A DNA stretch of 64,000 nucleotides from Moraxellaceae bacterium (GCA_031119205.1 JAVHYF010000011.1:28517-92516); one strand, 5' to 3'. Shown: positions 9,124 to 18,263, counted from the first letter of the stretch. Numbers and translations: made by a program. The notes: generated by a model from the sequence alone, not told the origin.

Positions 9124-12100
9124 CTAGGTGCGCCGCAGATCCAGTGTGAACGGGAAGTCCGGGTTGCGCGGCTCCTCGTGCACTTCCACCTTGCCCGGTG
9201 TGTGGCCCATGCGGAAGAAGCGGTTGAGGCGGCGGGCCTCGGCTTCGAAGGCGTTGACCGGGAAGGTGACGTAGTTGCGGCCGCCGGGGTGGGCGACGTG
9301 GTACTGGCAGCCACCCAGCGAGCGATCCATCCAGGTGTCGACCAGGTCGAAGGTCAGCGGGGCATGCACGCCGATGGTGGGGTGCAGGGCGCTGGACGGC
9401 CACCAGGCGCGGTAGCGCACGCCGGCCACGTACTCGCCGACGTTGCCGGTGGGCTGCAGCGGCACGACGCGGCCGTTGCAGCTCAGCACGTGGCGGTCGC
9501 CGACGAGGCCATCGACCTTCACCTGCAGGCGTTCCACCGACGAGTCCACGTAGCGCACGGTACCGCCGGGCGCACCTTCCTCACCCATCACGTGCCAGGG
9601 TTCCAGTGCCATGCGCAGCTCGACGTCGACGCTCTTGGCGGCGAAGTCGCCCAGCTTGGGGAAGCGGAATTCCAGGTGCGGGGCGAACCAGTCGGCCTGC
9701 AGGGGGTAGCCGAAGTCCTGCAGTTCGTCCATCACGTCCTGCAGGTCGTCCCACACGAAGTGCGGCAGCATGAAGCGGTCATGTAGCTCGGTGCCCCAGC
9801 GCTTGATGCGCGGCGGCTGGTAGGGGTGTTGCCAGAAGCGGCTGACCAGCGCGCGCATCAGCAGTTGCTGCGTCAGGCTCATCTGCGCATGCGGCGGCAT
9901 TTCGAAGGCGCGCATTTCCAGCAGGCCGAGGCGGCCACTGGAGGAGTCCGGCGAGTACAGCTTGTCGATGCAGAACTCGGCGCGGTGCGTGTTGCCGGTG
10001 ACGTCGATGAGCAGGTTGCGCAGCAGGCGGTCAACTTGCCAGGGCGGCGCGCTGCCGCTCCATTGCTGCGACAGGCGCTGCATTTCGCGGAAGGCGATCT
10101 CGATCTCGTACACCGAGTCGTTGCGCGCTTCGTCGATGCGCGGCGCCTGGCTGGTCGGGCCGATGAACATGCCCGAGAACAGGTAGGACAGTGCAGGGTG
10201 GTTGTGCCAGTAGGCGATCATGCTGGCCAGCACGTCCGGCCGGCGCAGGAAGGGTGAGTCACCCGGCGTGGCGCCACCCAGCACGAAGTGGTTGCCACCC
10301 CCGGTGCCGCCGTGGCGGCCGTCGAGCATGAACTTCTCGGTCGACAGGCGCGTGTGATGAGCAGCGTCGTAGAGGTGGGTGGTCTGGTCGACCAGCTCGT
10401 TCCACGAAGATGCCGGATGGATGTTCACTTCGATGACACCCGGGTCCGGCGTCACGCGCAGGGTGGTGAGGCGCGGGTCCTTCGGGGGTTCATAGCCTTC
10501 CAGGACGACGGGCAGCGCGAGTTCGGCGGCAGTCGCTTCGATGGCGCTGACGATCTCCAGGTAGTCCTCCAGCGCCGCGGTCGGCGGCATGAACAGATAG
10601 AGCTTGCCGTCGCGTGGCTCTGCGCACATGGCGGTGCGGGTGATCCAGCCGGCAGACTGGAAGGCGCCCGGCGCGGCATCGGTGGGGACATTGCTGCGGC
10701 TGCGCAGGCGATCTGCCTCGCGGCGCTTCAGCCCGGCCACGCCGCCGAGCCCCCCGAGCCCTTGCGGGTCGTCCAGTTCCGCGTAGGGGTCGTGCTGCAA
10801 CGCGTTCCAGGCTGCGCCATTGGCGTCCTCCGCGCGGCTCAGCGTGCGCAGGCGGCGGTAGGGCGGCAGCGGCGGGAAGCTCTGCGTCGGGTCGGGTTGA
10901 TGGATCCACGGGTACTCGCCCTGGCTCACCCAGGGTTGCGAGTCCAGCGGCAGGCGGTAGCCCAGCGCGGAGTCGCCGGGAATCAGGTAGCAGCGCTCGT
11001 CGCGCAGGAACCACGGGCCGGTCTGCCAGCGCTCGGGGCCGCTGTGGCTGCGGGCGATCGGCAGCACCCAGCCGATGGTCTTGTCCAGCCCCTGTGTGAA
11101 CACCTTGCGCAGGCGGTCGCGTTCCAGCGGATCGGTTAGGCGGGCGTCGAAGGGGTCGACGTTGGCGGGCAGGCGGCGTTCGCGCCACAGGTAGTACCAG
11201 ACGTCCTCGAAGGCGGGGAAGACATGCTTCGATTCCAGCCCGAGTTTTTCGGTGAGGGCGCGCAGGAAGCCGGCGGCCTGCACCTCGGTGACGCCGTAAT
11301 CCTTCTTCTCGTCGGCGAAGAGTTCCGGCCTGCTCCACACCGGCTCGCCGTCCTTGCGCCAGAACAGGTTGAGCGACCAGCGCGGCAGTTGCTCACCGGG
11401 GTACCACTTGCCCTGGCCGTAATGCAGCAGACCCTCGGGGGCGTACTTGGCTTTCAGCTTGGCGAGCAGTTCGGCGGACAGGCCGCGCTTCTTCGGTCCG
11501 AGGGCGTCGGTGTTCCACTCGGCGCCATCGCGGTCGTCGACGGACACGAAGGTGGGCTCGCCACCCTGGGTCAGGCGCACGTCATGGAGCTTGAGATCGC
11601 TGTCGATGCGCAGGCCCAGTTCGCTGATGTCCGCCCACTGTTCGTCCGTGTAGGGCTTGGTCACCCGCGGCGCTTCCCAGATGCGGTCCACGCGCATGTG
11701 GTGTTCGAACTCCACCTCGCACTCTTCCAGCACGCCGGAGATCGGTGCGGCTGACGAAGGTTCGGGCGAGCAGGCCAGCGGAATGTGGCCTTCGCCCGCC
11801 AGCAGGCCGGACGTGGGGTCGAGGCCGATCCAGCCCGCACCGGGCAGGTACACCTCGCACCAGGCGTGCAGGTCGGTGAAATCGACCTCGGTGCCCGAGG
11901 GGCCGTCCAGCGACTTCACGTCCGGCTTCAGCTGGATCAGGTAGCCGGACACGAAGCGTGCAGCCAGGCCGAGGTGGCGCATCAACTGCACCAGCAGCCA
12001 GCCGGAGTCGCGGCAGGAGCCGAGCGCCTTCTCCAGCGTCTGCTCCGGCGTCTGCACGCCGGGTTCCATGCGGATGGTGTAGTCGATGTCCTTCTGGATC

Positions 12101-12552
12101 ATCTGGTTCACCGCCACCAGGAAGTCCACGGTGTGCTGCTCGGTCTTCGGCACCTTGTCGACGTAGGCGGCGAACTTCGGCGTCAGCGGCGCCTTGACGA
12201 GGTAGGGCGCCAGCTCGGTGGCCAGCGACGCGTCGTACTTGAACGGGAAATTGGTGGCGCCGGGTTCCAGGAAGAAGTCGAAGGGGTTCAGCACCGCCAT
12301 CTCGACCACCAGGTCGATCTCCACGCGGAATTCGGTGGTCTTCTCCGGGAAGACCAGGCGCGCCAGGTAGTTGCTCTGCGGGTCCTGCTGCCAGTTGATG
12401 AAGTGTTTTTCCGGGGTCACCCGCATGGAATAGCTGAGGACCCGCGTGCGGGAATGCGGCGCCGGGCGCAGGCGGACGACCTGCGGGCCGAGCTGGATCG
12501 GCCGGTCGTACCGGTAATGGGTGATGTGATTCAGTGCGACGTGGATCGACAT
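9124..12552 (-). CDS. Large transglutaminase-like protein with DUF2126 domain
   Basis: About 1142 residues from the ATG at 12552 (MSIHVALNHITHYRYDRPIQ), chosen for the GGAGAAGAG site just upstream. The N-terminal Bact_transglu_N domain covers about 1-90. The transglutaminase core follows, with Cys in GSCRDSGWLLVQLMRHLGLA (about 180), His in TDLHAWCEVYLPGAGW (about 227) and Asp in GLDPTSG. From about 300 onward the protein is the large DUF2126 region, including FMLDGRHGGTGGGNHFVLGG and LLEMRAFEMPPHAQMSL; the GGNH/LEMRAFE segments recall a glutamine-synthetase-like or amidoligase core, but that is inference. Such proteins sit with circularly permuted ATP-grasp and alpha-E genes in many proteobacteria. 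No signal peptide. Confidence 0.9.
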   Translation of the reverse strand: MSIHVALNHITHYRYDRPIQLGPQVVRLRPAPHSRTRVLSYSMRVTPEKHFINWQQDPQSNYLARLVFPEKTTEFRVEIDLVVEMAVLNPFDFFLEPGATNFPFKYDASLATELAPYLVKAPLTPKFAAYVDKVPKTEQHTVDFLVAVNQMIQKDIDYTIRMEPGVQTPEQTLEKALGSCRDSGWLLVQLMRHLGLAARFVSGYLIQLKPDVKSLDGPSGTEVDFTDLHAWCEVYLPGAGWIGLDPTSGLLAGEGHIPLACSPEPSSAAPISGVLEECEVEFEHHMRVDRIWEAPRVTKPYTDEQWADISELGLRIDSDLKLHDVRLTQGGEPTFVSVDDRDGAEWNTDALGPKKRGLSAELLAKLKAKYAPEGLLHYGQGKWYPGEQLPRWSLNLFWRKDGEPVWSRPELFADEKKDYGVTEVQAAGFLRALTEKLGLESKHVFPAFEDVWYYLWRERRLPANVDPFDARLTDPLERDRLRKVFTQGLDKTIGWVLPIARSHSGPERWQTGPWFLRDERCYLIPGDSALGYRLPLDSQPWVSQGEYPWIHQPDPTQSFPPLPPYRRLRTLSRAEDANGAAWNALQHDPYAELDDPQGLGGLGGVAGLKRREADRLRSRSNVPTDAAPGAFQSAGWITRTAMCAEPRDGKLYLFMPPTAALEDYLEIVSAIEATAAELALPVVLEGYEPPKDPRLTTLRVTPDPGVIEVNIHPASSWNELVDQTTHLYDAAHHTRLSTEKFMLDGRHGGTGGGNHFVLGGATPGDSPFLRRPDVLASMIAYWHNHPALSYLFSGMFIGPTSQAPRIDEARNDSVYEIEIAFREMQRLSQQWSGSAPPWQVDRLLRNLLIDVTGNTHRAEFCIDKLYSPDSSSGRLGLLEMRAFEMPPHAQMSLTQQLLMRALVSRFWQHPYQPPRIKRWGTELHDRFMLPHFVWDDLQDVMDELQDFGYPLQADWFAPHLEFRFPKLGDFAAKSVDVELRMALEPWHVMGEEGAPGGTVRYVDSSVERLQVKVDGLVGDRHVLSCNGRVVPLQPTGNVGEYVAGVRYRAWWPSSALHPTIGVHAPLTFDLVDTWMDRSLGGCQYHVAHPGGRNYVTFPVNAFEAEARRLNRFFRMGHTPGKVEVHEEPRNPDFPFTLDLRRT

Positions 12553-12783
12553 GGACTCTTCTCCGGGAGACTGCCTGGTACGTAGCAATTAGCGTGCGCG
12601 GTGCGATGCCTCGACACGCTGCGCTGGCGCCGGCTTCTGGCACCAAAGCGAGGCCGGGTATCCGGGCCTTCCGTGATTGTGCACTGCAATGAGGCAGAGC
12701 GTGCGCCCTGCCTGTTACCGCCGTGTGGGAGAGGGCCGTCGAGGGAGTCGGGAAAGTGGCGCGTACCGCCACCGCCCGGCTTC
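12553..12783. other. Intergenic region upstream of the DUF2126 gene
   Basis: 231 bases with no coding signal. It should hold the promoter of the DUF2126 gene and the transcript end of the DUF6607 gene, but no clear hexamers or U-tract terminator are visible. Confidence 0.3.
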
Positions 12784-13932
12784 TCAGCCCGGGCTGTTGC
12801 CGAGGAAGGGCGCGATGATGGCCCGCACCTTTGCCTCCGCCGTGCGAGCTTCGAAGGCCTTGCCCTCGTCGTTGTAGGCATCCGCTTCGGCGAACAGCGG
12901 TTCGAACAGGCTTTCCTTGCCGATACGGTCGCGCAGGACCAGACGGTCGTTGCGCGCCTGCAGCTCGCGGAACACCCGGCGCACGACAGCCCAGTAGGCA
13001 GCGGTGTTGCGCCAGTAGTCGTCGCCGGCGGCCAGGCTAGGGGCCGTGATGCGCTCATAGCGGTCCAGCCCCAGCTCCTCGGCGATGTAGCGCGGCTCGC
13101 CAGCCGCCGGGCCGGCCACCCGCTTGCGGTTCTCCTGCTGGTGTAGCCAGCCAGCGCTGGTGAGGATGATGCGATGCTCGCCCTCCATCACCGTGTAGTC
13201 CTTGCGGGTGGTGTGCTCGCGGCGCGGCAGCGGCCGCAGCTCGCGCGACCCTGTCCATTGCGACAGGTTGCCGCGGTGCTCCCAGCGGCCGTAGGCCTCG
13301 TAGCGCGGCGAATCGTCCACCTGCGACACCGCCTGCGACCAGGTGCCCGCGGCCTCACGGGCGGACAGCTTGCGGCGTACCCAGGTGTCATCGCCGTTGT
13401 ACACGTGCAGGTCGGTGTCTTCGAAAGTCCAGTCCTGGCGCCAGTGCTTCATGACCATCGGCCCCGCGACGCTGCCGTCCTGCTGGCGGAAGTACATCAC
13501 CAGCATGTGCTGCAGGCTGATGAAGCGGCCGGTGTCCTCGATGACGCGCACCTGCTCTGTGGCCCAGGAGTGGTAGGGGCGGGCGAGTTTGAAGTCCTGC
13601 GTCAGGCCCAGGGTTTCCATGAAATGGAAGCTGGTCTTGTAGTCGCCGGCGAGTGACAGGATGGCGGCACGGTCGCGTTCGAACGGAGTCTTGGCTGCAG
13701 CGATCGCTGGAAGCGGCAGCGCGCGCGGTGGCGCCAGCGTCACCGGCGTGCCATGCGTCATGCCGCCACCGGGGCGTGCCTGTGCCAGCGGTAGCTCGCC
13801 CCAGCCGAACAGGAAGTCGGTGGAGTCGGTGCCAGCCGGCTCCTTGCTGTCCGTGGTCTGGCCCCAGGCCAGGGGAGTCGTGACGCAAAGCAGGATGGTG
13901 CAGAGAAACCGGCAGGGACGCGCGAGGATCAT
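12784..13932 (-). CDS. DUF6607 family secreted protein
   Basis: 382 residues from the ATG at 13932. A signal peptide is clear (RFLCTILLCVTTPLAWGQ), so it is exported to the periplasm or beyond. The mature part contains FHFMETLGLTQDFKLARPYH and TGRFISLQHMLVMYFRQ, which I recognise as DUF6607 family sequences; no biochemical function is known to me. The chain is rich in Trp and Tyr (MKHWRQDWTFEDTDLHVYNG), as in beta-sheet or lipid-binding folds. The longer open frame upstream of 13932 runs through a purine-rich tract on the opposite strand and is not credible. It lies downstream of the VWA gene on the same strand, separated by 191 bases. Confidence 0.65.
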   Translation of the reverse strand: MILARPCRFLCTILLCVTTPLAWGQTTDSKEPAGTDSTDFLFGWGELPLAQARPGGGMTHGTPVTLAPPRALPLPAIAAAKTPFERDRAAILSLAGDYKTSFHFMETLGLTQDFKLARPYHSWATEQVRVIEDTGRFISLQHMLVMYFRQQDGSVAGPMVMKHWRQDWTFEDTDLHVYNGDDTWVRRKLSAREAAGTWSQAVSQVDDSPRYEAYGRWEHRGNLSQWTGSRELRPLPRREHTTRKDYTVMEGEHRIILTSAGWLHQQENRKRVAGPAAGEPRYIAEELGLDRYERITAPSLAAGDDYWRNTAAYWAVVRRVFRELQARNDRLVLRDRIGKESLFEPLFAEADAYNDEGKAFEARTAEAKVRAIIAPFLGNSPG

Positions 13933-13933
13933 C

Positions 13934-14007
13934 GTCGGAAGTGAGGGAGGCTGTGAAGGAAGGGGAGGCGGGGAGTAGAGGGAAGGAGTTGAGGAAGGGG
14001 GGGGCCG
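13934..14007. repeat. Polypurine tract
   Basis: About 70 bases of the plus strand are almost only G and A (for example gtgaaggaaggggaggcggg, then gtagagggaaggagttgagg, then a run of G). On the minus strand this is a C/T tract immediately upstream of the DUF6607 start, where it replaces a normal purine-rich ribosome-binding site. Such tracts can form triplex DNA. Confidence 0.55.
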
Positions 14008-14072
14008 AGTGTCTCGCGTAAGCGCGATACCGGCAAATGGAGGCCTCGCGATGTGGCGCCGGCTCGAATGGT

Positions 14073-14107
14073 GCGGGGTGCACGGAAAAACCTCCCGTGC
14101 ACCCCGC
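14073..14107 (-). terminator. Perfect 13-bp hairpin after the MoxR-DUF58-VWA operon
   Basis: GCGGGGTGCACGG (14073-14085) pairs exactly with CCGTGCACCCCGC (14095-14107) across a 9-base loop. It begins 17 bases after the VWA stop codon. It has no U-tract, so it is either a factor-assisted terminator or a 3' mRNA stabiliser. Confidence 0.5.
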
Positions 14108-14123
14108 GTCAGTGTCGCCAGTG

Positions 14124-15185
14124 TTACATCACACGGCCGTACCACCACAGCGACAGCGCGGCGGCCAGCGTCGCCAGCAGCGCCGCGGCGGCGGCGAACA
14201 GGGCGCTGACCTCGGTGTTGCGTTTCTCCAGCGTCAGGCGCGAGTTCAGCGTCTGGTACACCTTCTTCAGGTCCACCGCGCTGCCGGCGTAGAAGTATTC
14301 GCCGCGGGTCATCTCGGCGATGCCCTTGAGGCTTTCTTCATCGAGGCGCACGCGCATCGACCAGCCTTCGAAGCCGATGGTGTCGCCGTCCTTGGTGCCG
14401 ATGCCCACGGTGAACACGCGCACGCCGCGGTCGGCCGCCATCTTGGCGGCTTCCAGCGGGTCGGGGCCGGTGGTGCGCGCGCCGTCGGACAGCAGGATGA
14501 CGGCCGCTGAGGTGTAGGAGCCGGGCGGCACCGGCTTGAACTCTTCCTTTTCCTCGCCGTTCGCGCTGCCGATGGGGCGGTTCTCGTTGTCGCGCTCGCG
14601 GCGCGGGTCGTCTCGGCCGTAGATCAGGCTGCTGATGTCGATGCCGGCGCGCGGGAACAGCGTGGCCAGCGACACCACGATGCCGCTGCCGGTGGCGGTG
14701 CCGCGTTGCAGCTGGAAGCGGTCGATGGCGGAGATCAGGTCCTCGCGGTTGGTGGTCGGCGCCTGCACTACGGAGGCCGTGGCCGCGAAGGCGACGATAC
14801 CCACCTTGGTGTAGGTGGGCAGGTCTTCCAGGAAGGCCTTGGCAGCGGCCTGCGCGGCCTCCAGCCGGTTGGGCTCGACGTCGGCCGCGCGCATGCTGCC
14901 GGACACGTCCATCGCCAGGATGATGGTCTCCTGCTGCATGGGCAGGGTGATGGTGGCGACCGGGCGGGCGACGGCGACTAGCATGGCGGCCAGGGCGCCG
15001 AGGAAGAGCACTGGTGGCACATGGCGCCGCCAGCGCTGGCCGCGGCCGAGAGCCTCGCGCACCAGGCCGAGTTGCGCGAAGGGCAGCACGCTCTTCTTCT
15101 TGCGGCGCATCAGCAGCACATAGAAAAGGATCAGCAGTGGCAACAGCAACAACAGCCACAGCATGTGGGGCCAGTTGAAGGTCAT
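14124..15185 (-). CDS. VWA domain membrane protein (BatA-like)
   Basis: 353 residues from the ATG at 15185 (MTFNWPHMLWLLLLLPLL). Two N-terminal membrane segments (about 8-25 and 57-75) are followed by a von Willebrand A domain with the metal site DVSGSMRAADVEPNRLEAAQ, the Thr in RGTATGSGI and the LLSDGA motif. A C-terminal membrane helix (ALLATLAAALSLWWYG) closes the protein. BatA-type proteins act with MoxR ATPases and DUF58 proteins, probably as metal-dependent scaffolds for assembling or maturing periplasmic or membrane complexes. The start overlaps the DUF58 stop by four bases (ATGA), so translation is coupled. An insert of about 40 charged residues (YGRDDPRRERDNENR) interrupts the VWA fold after the Thr motif. 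Confidence 0.9.
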   Translation of the reverse strand: MTFNWPHMLWLLLLLPLLILFYVLLMRRKKKSVLPFAQLGLVREALGRGQRWRRHVPPVLFLGALAAMLVAVARPVATITLPMQQETIILAMDVSGSMRAADVEPNRLEAAQAAAKAFLEDLPTYTKVGIVAFAATASVVQAPTTNREDLISAIDRFQLQRGTATGSGIVVSLATLFPRAGIDISSLIYGRDDPRRERDNENRPIGSANGEEKEEFKPVPPGSYTSAAVILLSDGARTTGPDPLEAAKMAADRGVRVFTVGIGTKDGDTIGFEGWSMRVRLDEESLKGIAEMTRGEYFYAGSAVDLKKVYQTLNSRLTLEKRNTEVSALFAAAAALLATLAAALSLWWYGRVM

Positions 15186-16147
15186 GTGCGCGCCTCCAGG
15201 TGAGCAGTCACATCGCTTTTCGGTCTGGTCACCGCGCCACCGGACAGGCGGCTGCGGCTGCGACGCAGGTCGGCGAAGCGGCTGATGGCTTCGGCCAGAT
15301 CGTCGTCGGTCGCCAGTTCCAGGGTGTCCACGCCGGCCGCCGCCAGGCCTTCGCGGAGGACTTCCTCGCGTTCGGCGGCGAGCTTCGCATAGCGGCGGCG
15401 GAAGCCCTTGTCGTGGGTGTCGACGAAGAGCTGCTCGCCGGTTTCCGGGTCCTGCATCCACATCAGGCCGATGTCGGGCAACTCCACTTCCAGCGGGTCG
15501 TAGAGGCGCACCGCAATCACTTCATGCCGTTGCGTGAGGCGCCCGAGCGCAGCCTCCCAGCCGGGCTGGGTGATGAAGTCGGAGATGACGAACACCAGCC
15601 CGCGTCGCGGAATGCTGCGGTTGGCTTCGTTGATGAGCGTGGCGAGGTCGGTGGCGCCGGGCTGGGGGGGCGGCCGGTTCATCAGCAGGTGCATCAGGTG
15701 CAGCACATGCTGACGGCTGCTCTTGGGTGGCAGCACGGTGTCCACCTTGTTGCCGTAGAGCAGGGCACCGACGCGGTTGCCGTGGCGGGTCAGCAGGCGC
15801 GACAGCACGGTGACGAAAGAGGTCGCCACCGACAGCTTCTGCACCTGGGAGCCGAAGGTCTGCGAGGCGGACAGGTCGAGCAGGAACCACGCGGTGAGGT
15901 CGCGATCCTCGTTGTACTCGCGCACGTAGGGCGTCTGCAGCCGCGCGGTGACGTTCCAGTCGATGTGGCGCACGTCGTCCTGGTACTGGTATTCGCGCAG
16001 GTCGGCGAGGTCCAGCCCGGGGCCGCGGAACAGGGTGCGGTAGTCACCGTGCAGCAACCCGTCCAGACGGCGGATCACCGTCCATTCGAGCTGGTGCAGC
16101 AGCTGTGCGGCGTCCCCGGGTGCCGCTGAATCAGGAGGTGGCGGCAT
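15182..16147 (-). CDS. DUF58 domain protein
   Basis: 321 residues, the middle gene of the MoxR-DUF58-VWA operon. The diagnostic DUF58 region is GPGLDLADLREYQYQDDVRH followed by IDWNVTARLQTPYVREYNED (about 43-82). The C-terminal half is a degenerate VWA-like fold (LLDLSAS, RGLVFVISDF). There is no signal peptide or clear membrane segment. The start overlaps the end of the MoxR gene by 17 bases, and the stop overlaps the next start by four, which is strong evidence for one transcript. DUF58 proteins are thought to be clients or adaptors of the MoxR ATPase. Confidence 0.92.
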   Translation of the reverse strand: MPPPPDSAAPGDAAQLLHQLEWTVIRRLDGLLHGDYRTLFRGPGLDLADLREYQYQDDVRHIDWNVTARLQTPYVREYNEDRDLTAWFLLDLSASQTFGSQVQKLSVATSFVTVLSRLLTRHGNRVGALLYGNKVDTVLPPKSSRQHVLHLMHLLMNRPPPQPGATDLATLINEANRSIPRRGLVFVISDFITQPGWEAALGRLTQRHEVIAVRLYDPLEVELPDIGLMWMQDPETGEQLFVDTHDKGFRRRYAKLAAEREEVLREGLAAAGVDTLELATDDDLAEAISRFADLRRSRSRLSGGAVTRPKSDVTAHLEART

Positions 16148-17141
16148 CGGGCTGGCGCTCCAGGGGCTTGTCGGGCAGCGGTACGTGCTGCATGAACTTG
16201 TGGATCAGCGCGTCCGGCGTGATGCCTTCGGCCAGCGCCTGGTAGGACAGCACGATGCGGTGGCGGAAGACGTCCGGCACCAGCTCACGCACGTCGGTGG
16301 GCAGCGCGTAGTTGCGGCCGCGGATGAAGGCCAGCGCACGCGCAGCCTCGATGAGGTGGATAGGCGCGCGCGGGCTGGCGCCGAAGGTGAGGTAGGGCGC
16401 GAGGTCCTTGAGGCCGTGTTTGGCCGGATCGCGCGTCACCGCGGCGAGCTTCACCGCGTACTGCATCAGCGCCGGTTCCACGAAACCCTTGCGGCATTCG
16501 CGCTGCAGTTCGGCCAGCTCGTCGGTGCTGCACACCTCGGACACGCCGGGCAGGTTGCTGGTGACGCGCTCGACGATGACGAACTCCTCTTCCTCGCTCG
16601 GGTAGCCGACGATCACCTTCATCATGAAGCGGTCGACCTGCGCCTCCGGCAGCGGGTAGGTGCCTTCGGTCTCGATCGGGTTCTGCGTCGCCATGACGAG
16701 GAAGGGCGCCGGCAGTTTGTGCGTCTCGCCGGCAATCGTCACCTGACGCTCCTGCATCACTTCCAGCAGCGCGCTCTGCACCTTGGCCGGTGCGCGGTTG
16801 ATTTCGTCGGCCAGCACCAGATTGGCGAATACCGGACCGAGGGTGGTGGCGAAGTCGCCGGTCTTCTGGTTGTAGATGCGGTTGCCCACCAGGTCCGCCG
16901 GCACCAGGTCGGGCGTGAACTGGATGCGCTTGTGGCTGCCGCGCAGCGTGCTGGCGAGTGTCTTCACCGTCAGCGTCTTGGCGAGACCCGGTACGCCCTC
17001 CACCAGCAAGTGGCCGCCGGCCAGCATGGCGACCAGCACGCGTTCCAGGAAGACATCCTGCCCCACGATGACCTTCTTCACTTCATACAGGATGCGTTCC
17101 ATCAGTGAGGCGACGTCGGCGGCCTGGGTTTCGCGTGTCAT
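16131..17141 (-). CDS. MoxR family AAA+ ATPase
   Basis: 336 residues, normal MoxR length. Walker A is EGVPGLAKTLTVKTLA (about 50-65), Walker B is LVLADEINRAPAKVQSALLE (about 110-130), sensor 1 is MATQNPIETEGTYPLPEAQ, and the C-terminal lid (ASPRAPIHLIEAARALAFIR) carries the sensor-2 Arg. A strong AAGGAGATCTC site precedes the ATG at 17141. First gene of the three-gene MoxR-DUF58-VWA operon. Members act as chaperones that remodel protein complexes, for instance inserting cofactors or metals; the client here may be the VWA protein or the nearby transglutaminase/ATP-grasp system (inference). Confidence 0.94.
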   Translation of the reverse strand: MTRETQAADVASLMERILYEVKKVIVGQDVFLERVLVAMLAGGHLLVEGVPGLAKTLTVKTLASTLRGSHKRIQFTPDLVPADLVGNRIYNQKTGDFATTLGPVFANLVLADEINRAPAKVQSALLEVMQERQVTIAGETHKLPAPFLVMATQNPIETEGTYPLPEAQVDRFMMKVIVGYPSEEEEFVIVERVTSNLPGVSEVCSTDELAELQRECRKGFVEPALMQYAVKLAAVTRDPAKHGLKDLAPYLTFGASPRAPIHLIEAARALAFIRGRNYALPTDVRELVPDVFRHRIVLSYQALAEGITPDALIHKFMQHVPLPDKPLERQPDAATS

Positions 17142-17231
17142 GAGATCTCCTTCAGTGAGTCCTTGAAGCGGTGGGCTGGATGCAAGGTGGTGACAGTTGG
17201 GCTACATGGCGGTTCTACGGGATCGGGGTAG

Positions 17232-18263
17232 TCAGAACGGCGGCACGCCGATGGCGCCGGCCGCGTTCTCGATGGGGACGGCAAAGCCGACGCCGGCAAA
17301 CACGCGGGCGCCGCTGGGGTTCACGATGGCGGTGACGATGCCGACCACTTCACCTTCCATGGTCACCAGCGGCCCGCCTGAATTGCCGGGGTTGGCGGCG
17401 GCGTCGAACTGGATCAGGTTGGTCAGCAGCTTCTCGCCCTTGGGTGAGCGGAATTCGCGCTTGAGGCCGGACACCACGCCGCTGGACACCGACGGCCCGA
17501 AGCCGAAGGGAAAGCCCACCGCGATGACTTCGTCGCCTGGTGCGAGATCGCCCGTGGAGCGCAGCGTGGCCGGTTGCAGGTCGTCCGGCAGCTTGGTGGC
17601 GCGCAGTACCGCGAGGTCGTGTTCCGGCTCCATCGCCACCACGTAGGCGCCGGCCTCCGTACCGTCGGCGAAGGTCAGGGTGATGCGCCTGGAGCCGGCC
17701 ACTACGTGCAGGTTGGTCAGGATGTCGCCGCGCTCGGTGATCACCACGCCGGTGCCGATGGCGGTGTTCTCCTCGACTTCGGATTCTGCTTTCGGGCGGG
17801 CCTTGTTGCCGTCCTTCTTCGGGTCCGTCAGCGGCGGCTTGGCGGCCTTGGACTTCACCTCCTCGCCATCCGGCATGCCGTGACCGAGCACCCGCACGAT
17901 GGACGGGCCGATGGCCATGGCGGCCTTGGTGGCCTGCGAGGGCAGGGGCTTCTTTTCGAGGCTGGTGCGCACTGCCTGATCGATGTCGCGCTGGGTGATC
18001 TCGCGCGGGCTGCCGCTGATGTAACGGCGATCGACCTCCAGGGCGATCAGCACCGCGGCCATGCCGCCGACGAACAGCAACAGTCCGCGATGGCGGCCCG
18101 CGGCATTGCGCAGGCGTGCGAAGCGGCGTGGGCGGGCGGGTTCGGGAGCGGCGGGTGTAGCGGTTGCGGCGGGGGGAGGCGTTGGCTGTGTGGCTGCGGC
18201 GGTCTGCGCGGACGCAGCCGACTGGGTCCGACCGGACTTGCTGTAGAGCGCAACCCGTTTCAT
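17232..18263 (-). CDS. Membrane-anchored trypsin-like serine protease (HtrA-like, no PDZ)
   Basis: 343 residues from the ATG at 18263 (MKRVALYSKSG), with GGGAGG five bases upstream; a GTG two codons earlier overlaps that site and is unlikely. A Pro/Ala-rich cytoplasmic stretch leads to one membrane helix (RGLLLFVGGMAAVLIALEV, about 62-80), then a periplasmic chymotrypsin-fold domain. The triad is visible as His in ILTNLHVVAG, Asp in EPEHDLAVLR and Ser in NPGNSGGPLV. No PDZ domain follows, unlike DegP/DegS. A charged insert (PPLTDPKKDGNKARPKAESE) precedes the protease domain. It is the same strand as, and 90 bases upstream of, the MoxR operon. A role in protein quality control or signalling cleavage is likely but unproven. 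Confidence 0.88.
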   Translation of the reverse strand: MKRVALYSKSGRTQSAASAQTAAATQPTPPPAATATPAAPEPARPRRFARLRNAAGRHRGLLLFVGGMAAVLIALEVDRRYISGSPREITQRDIDQAVRTSLEKKPLPSQATKAAMAIGPSIVRVLGHGMPDGEEVKSKAAKPPLTDPKKDGNKARPKAESEVEENTAIGTGVVITERGDILTNLHVVAGSRRITLTFADGTEAGAYVVAMEPEHDLAVLRATKLPDDLQPATLRSTGDLAPGDEVIAVGFPFGFGPSVSSGVVSGLKREFRSPKGEKLLTNLIQFDAAANPGNSGGPLVTMEGEVVGIVTAIVNPSGARVFAGVGFAVPIENAAGAIGVPPF

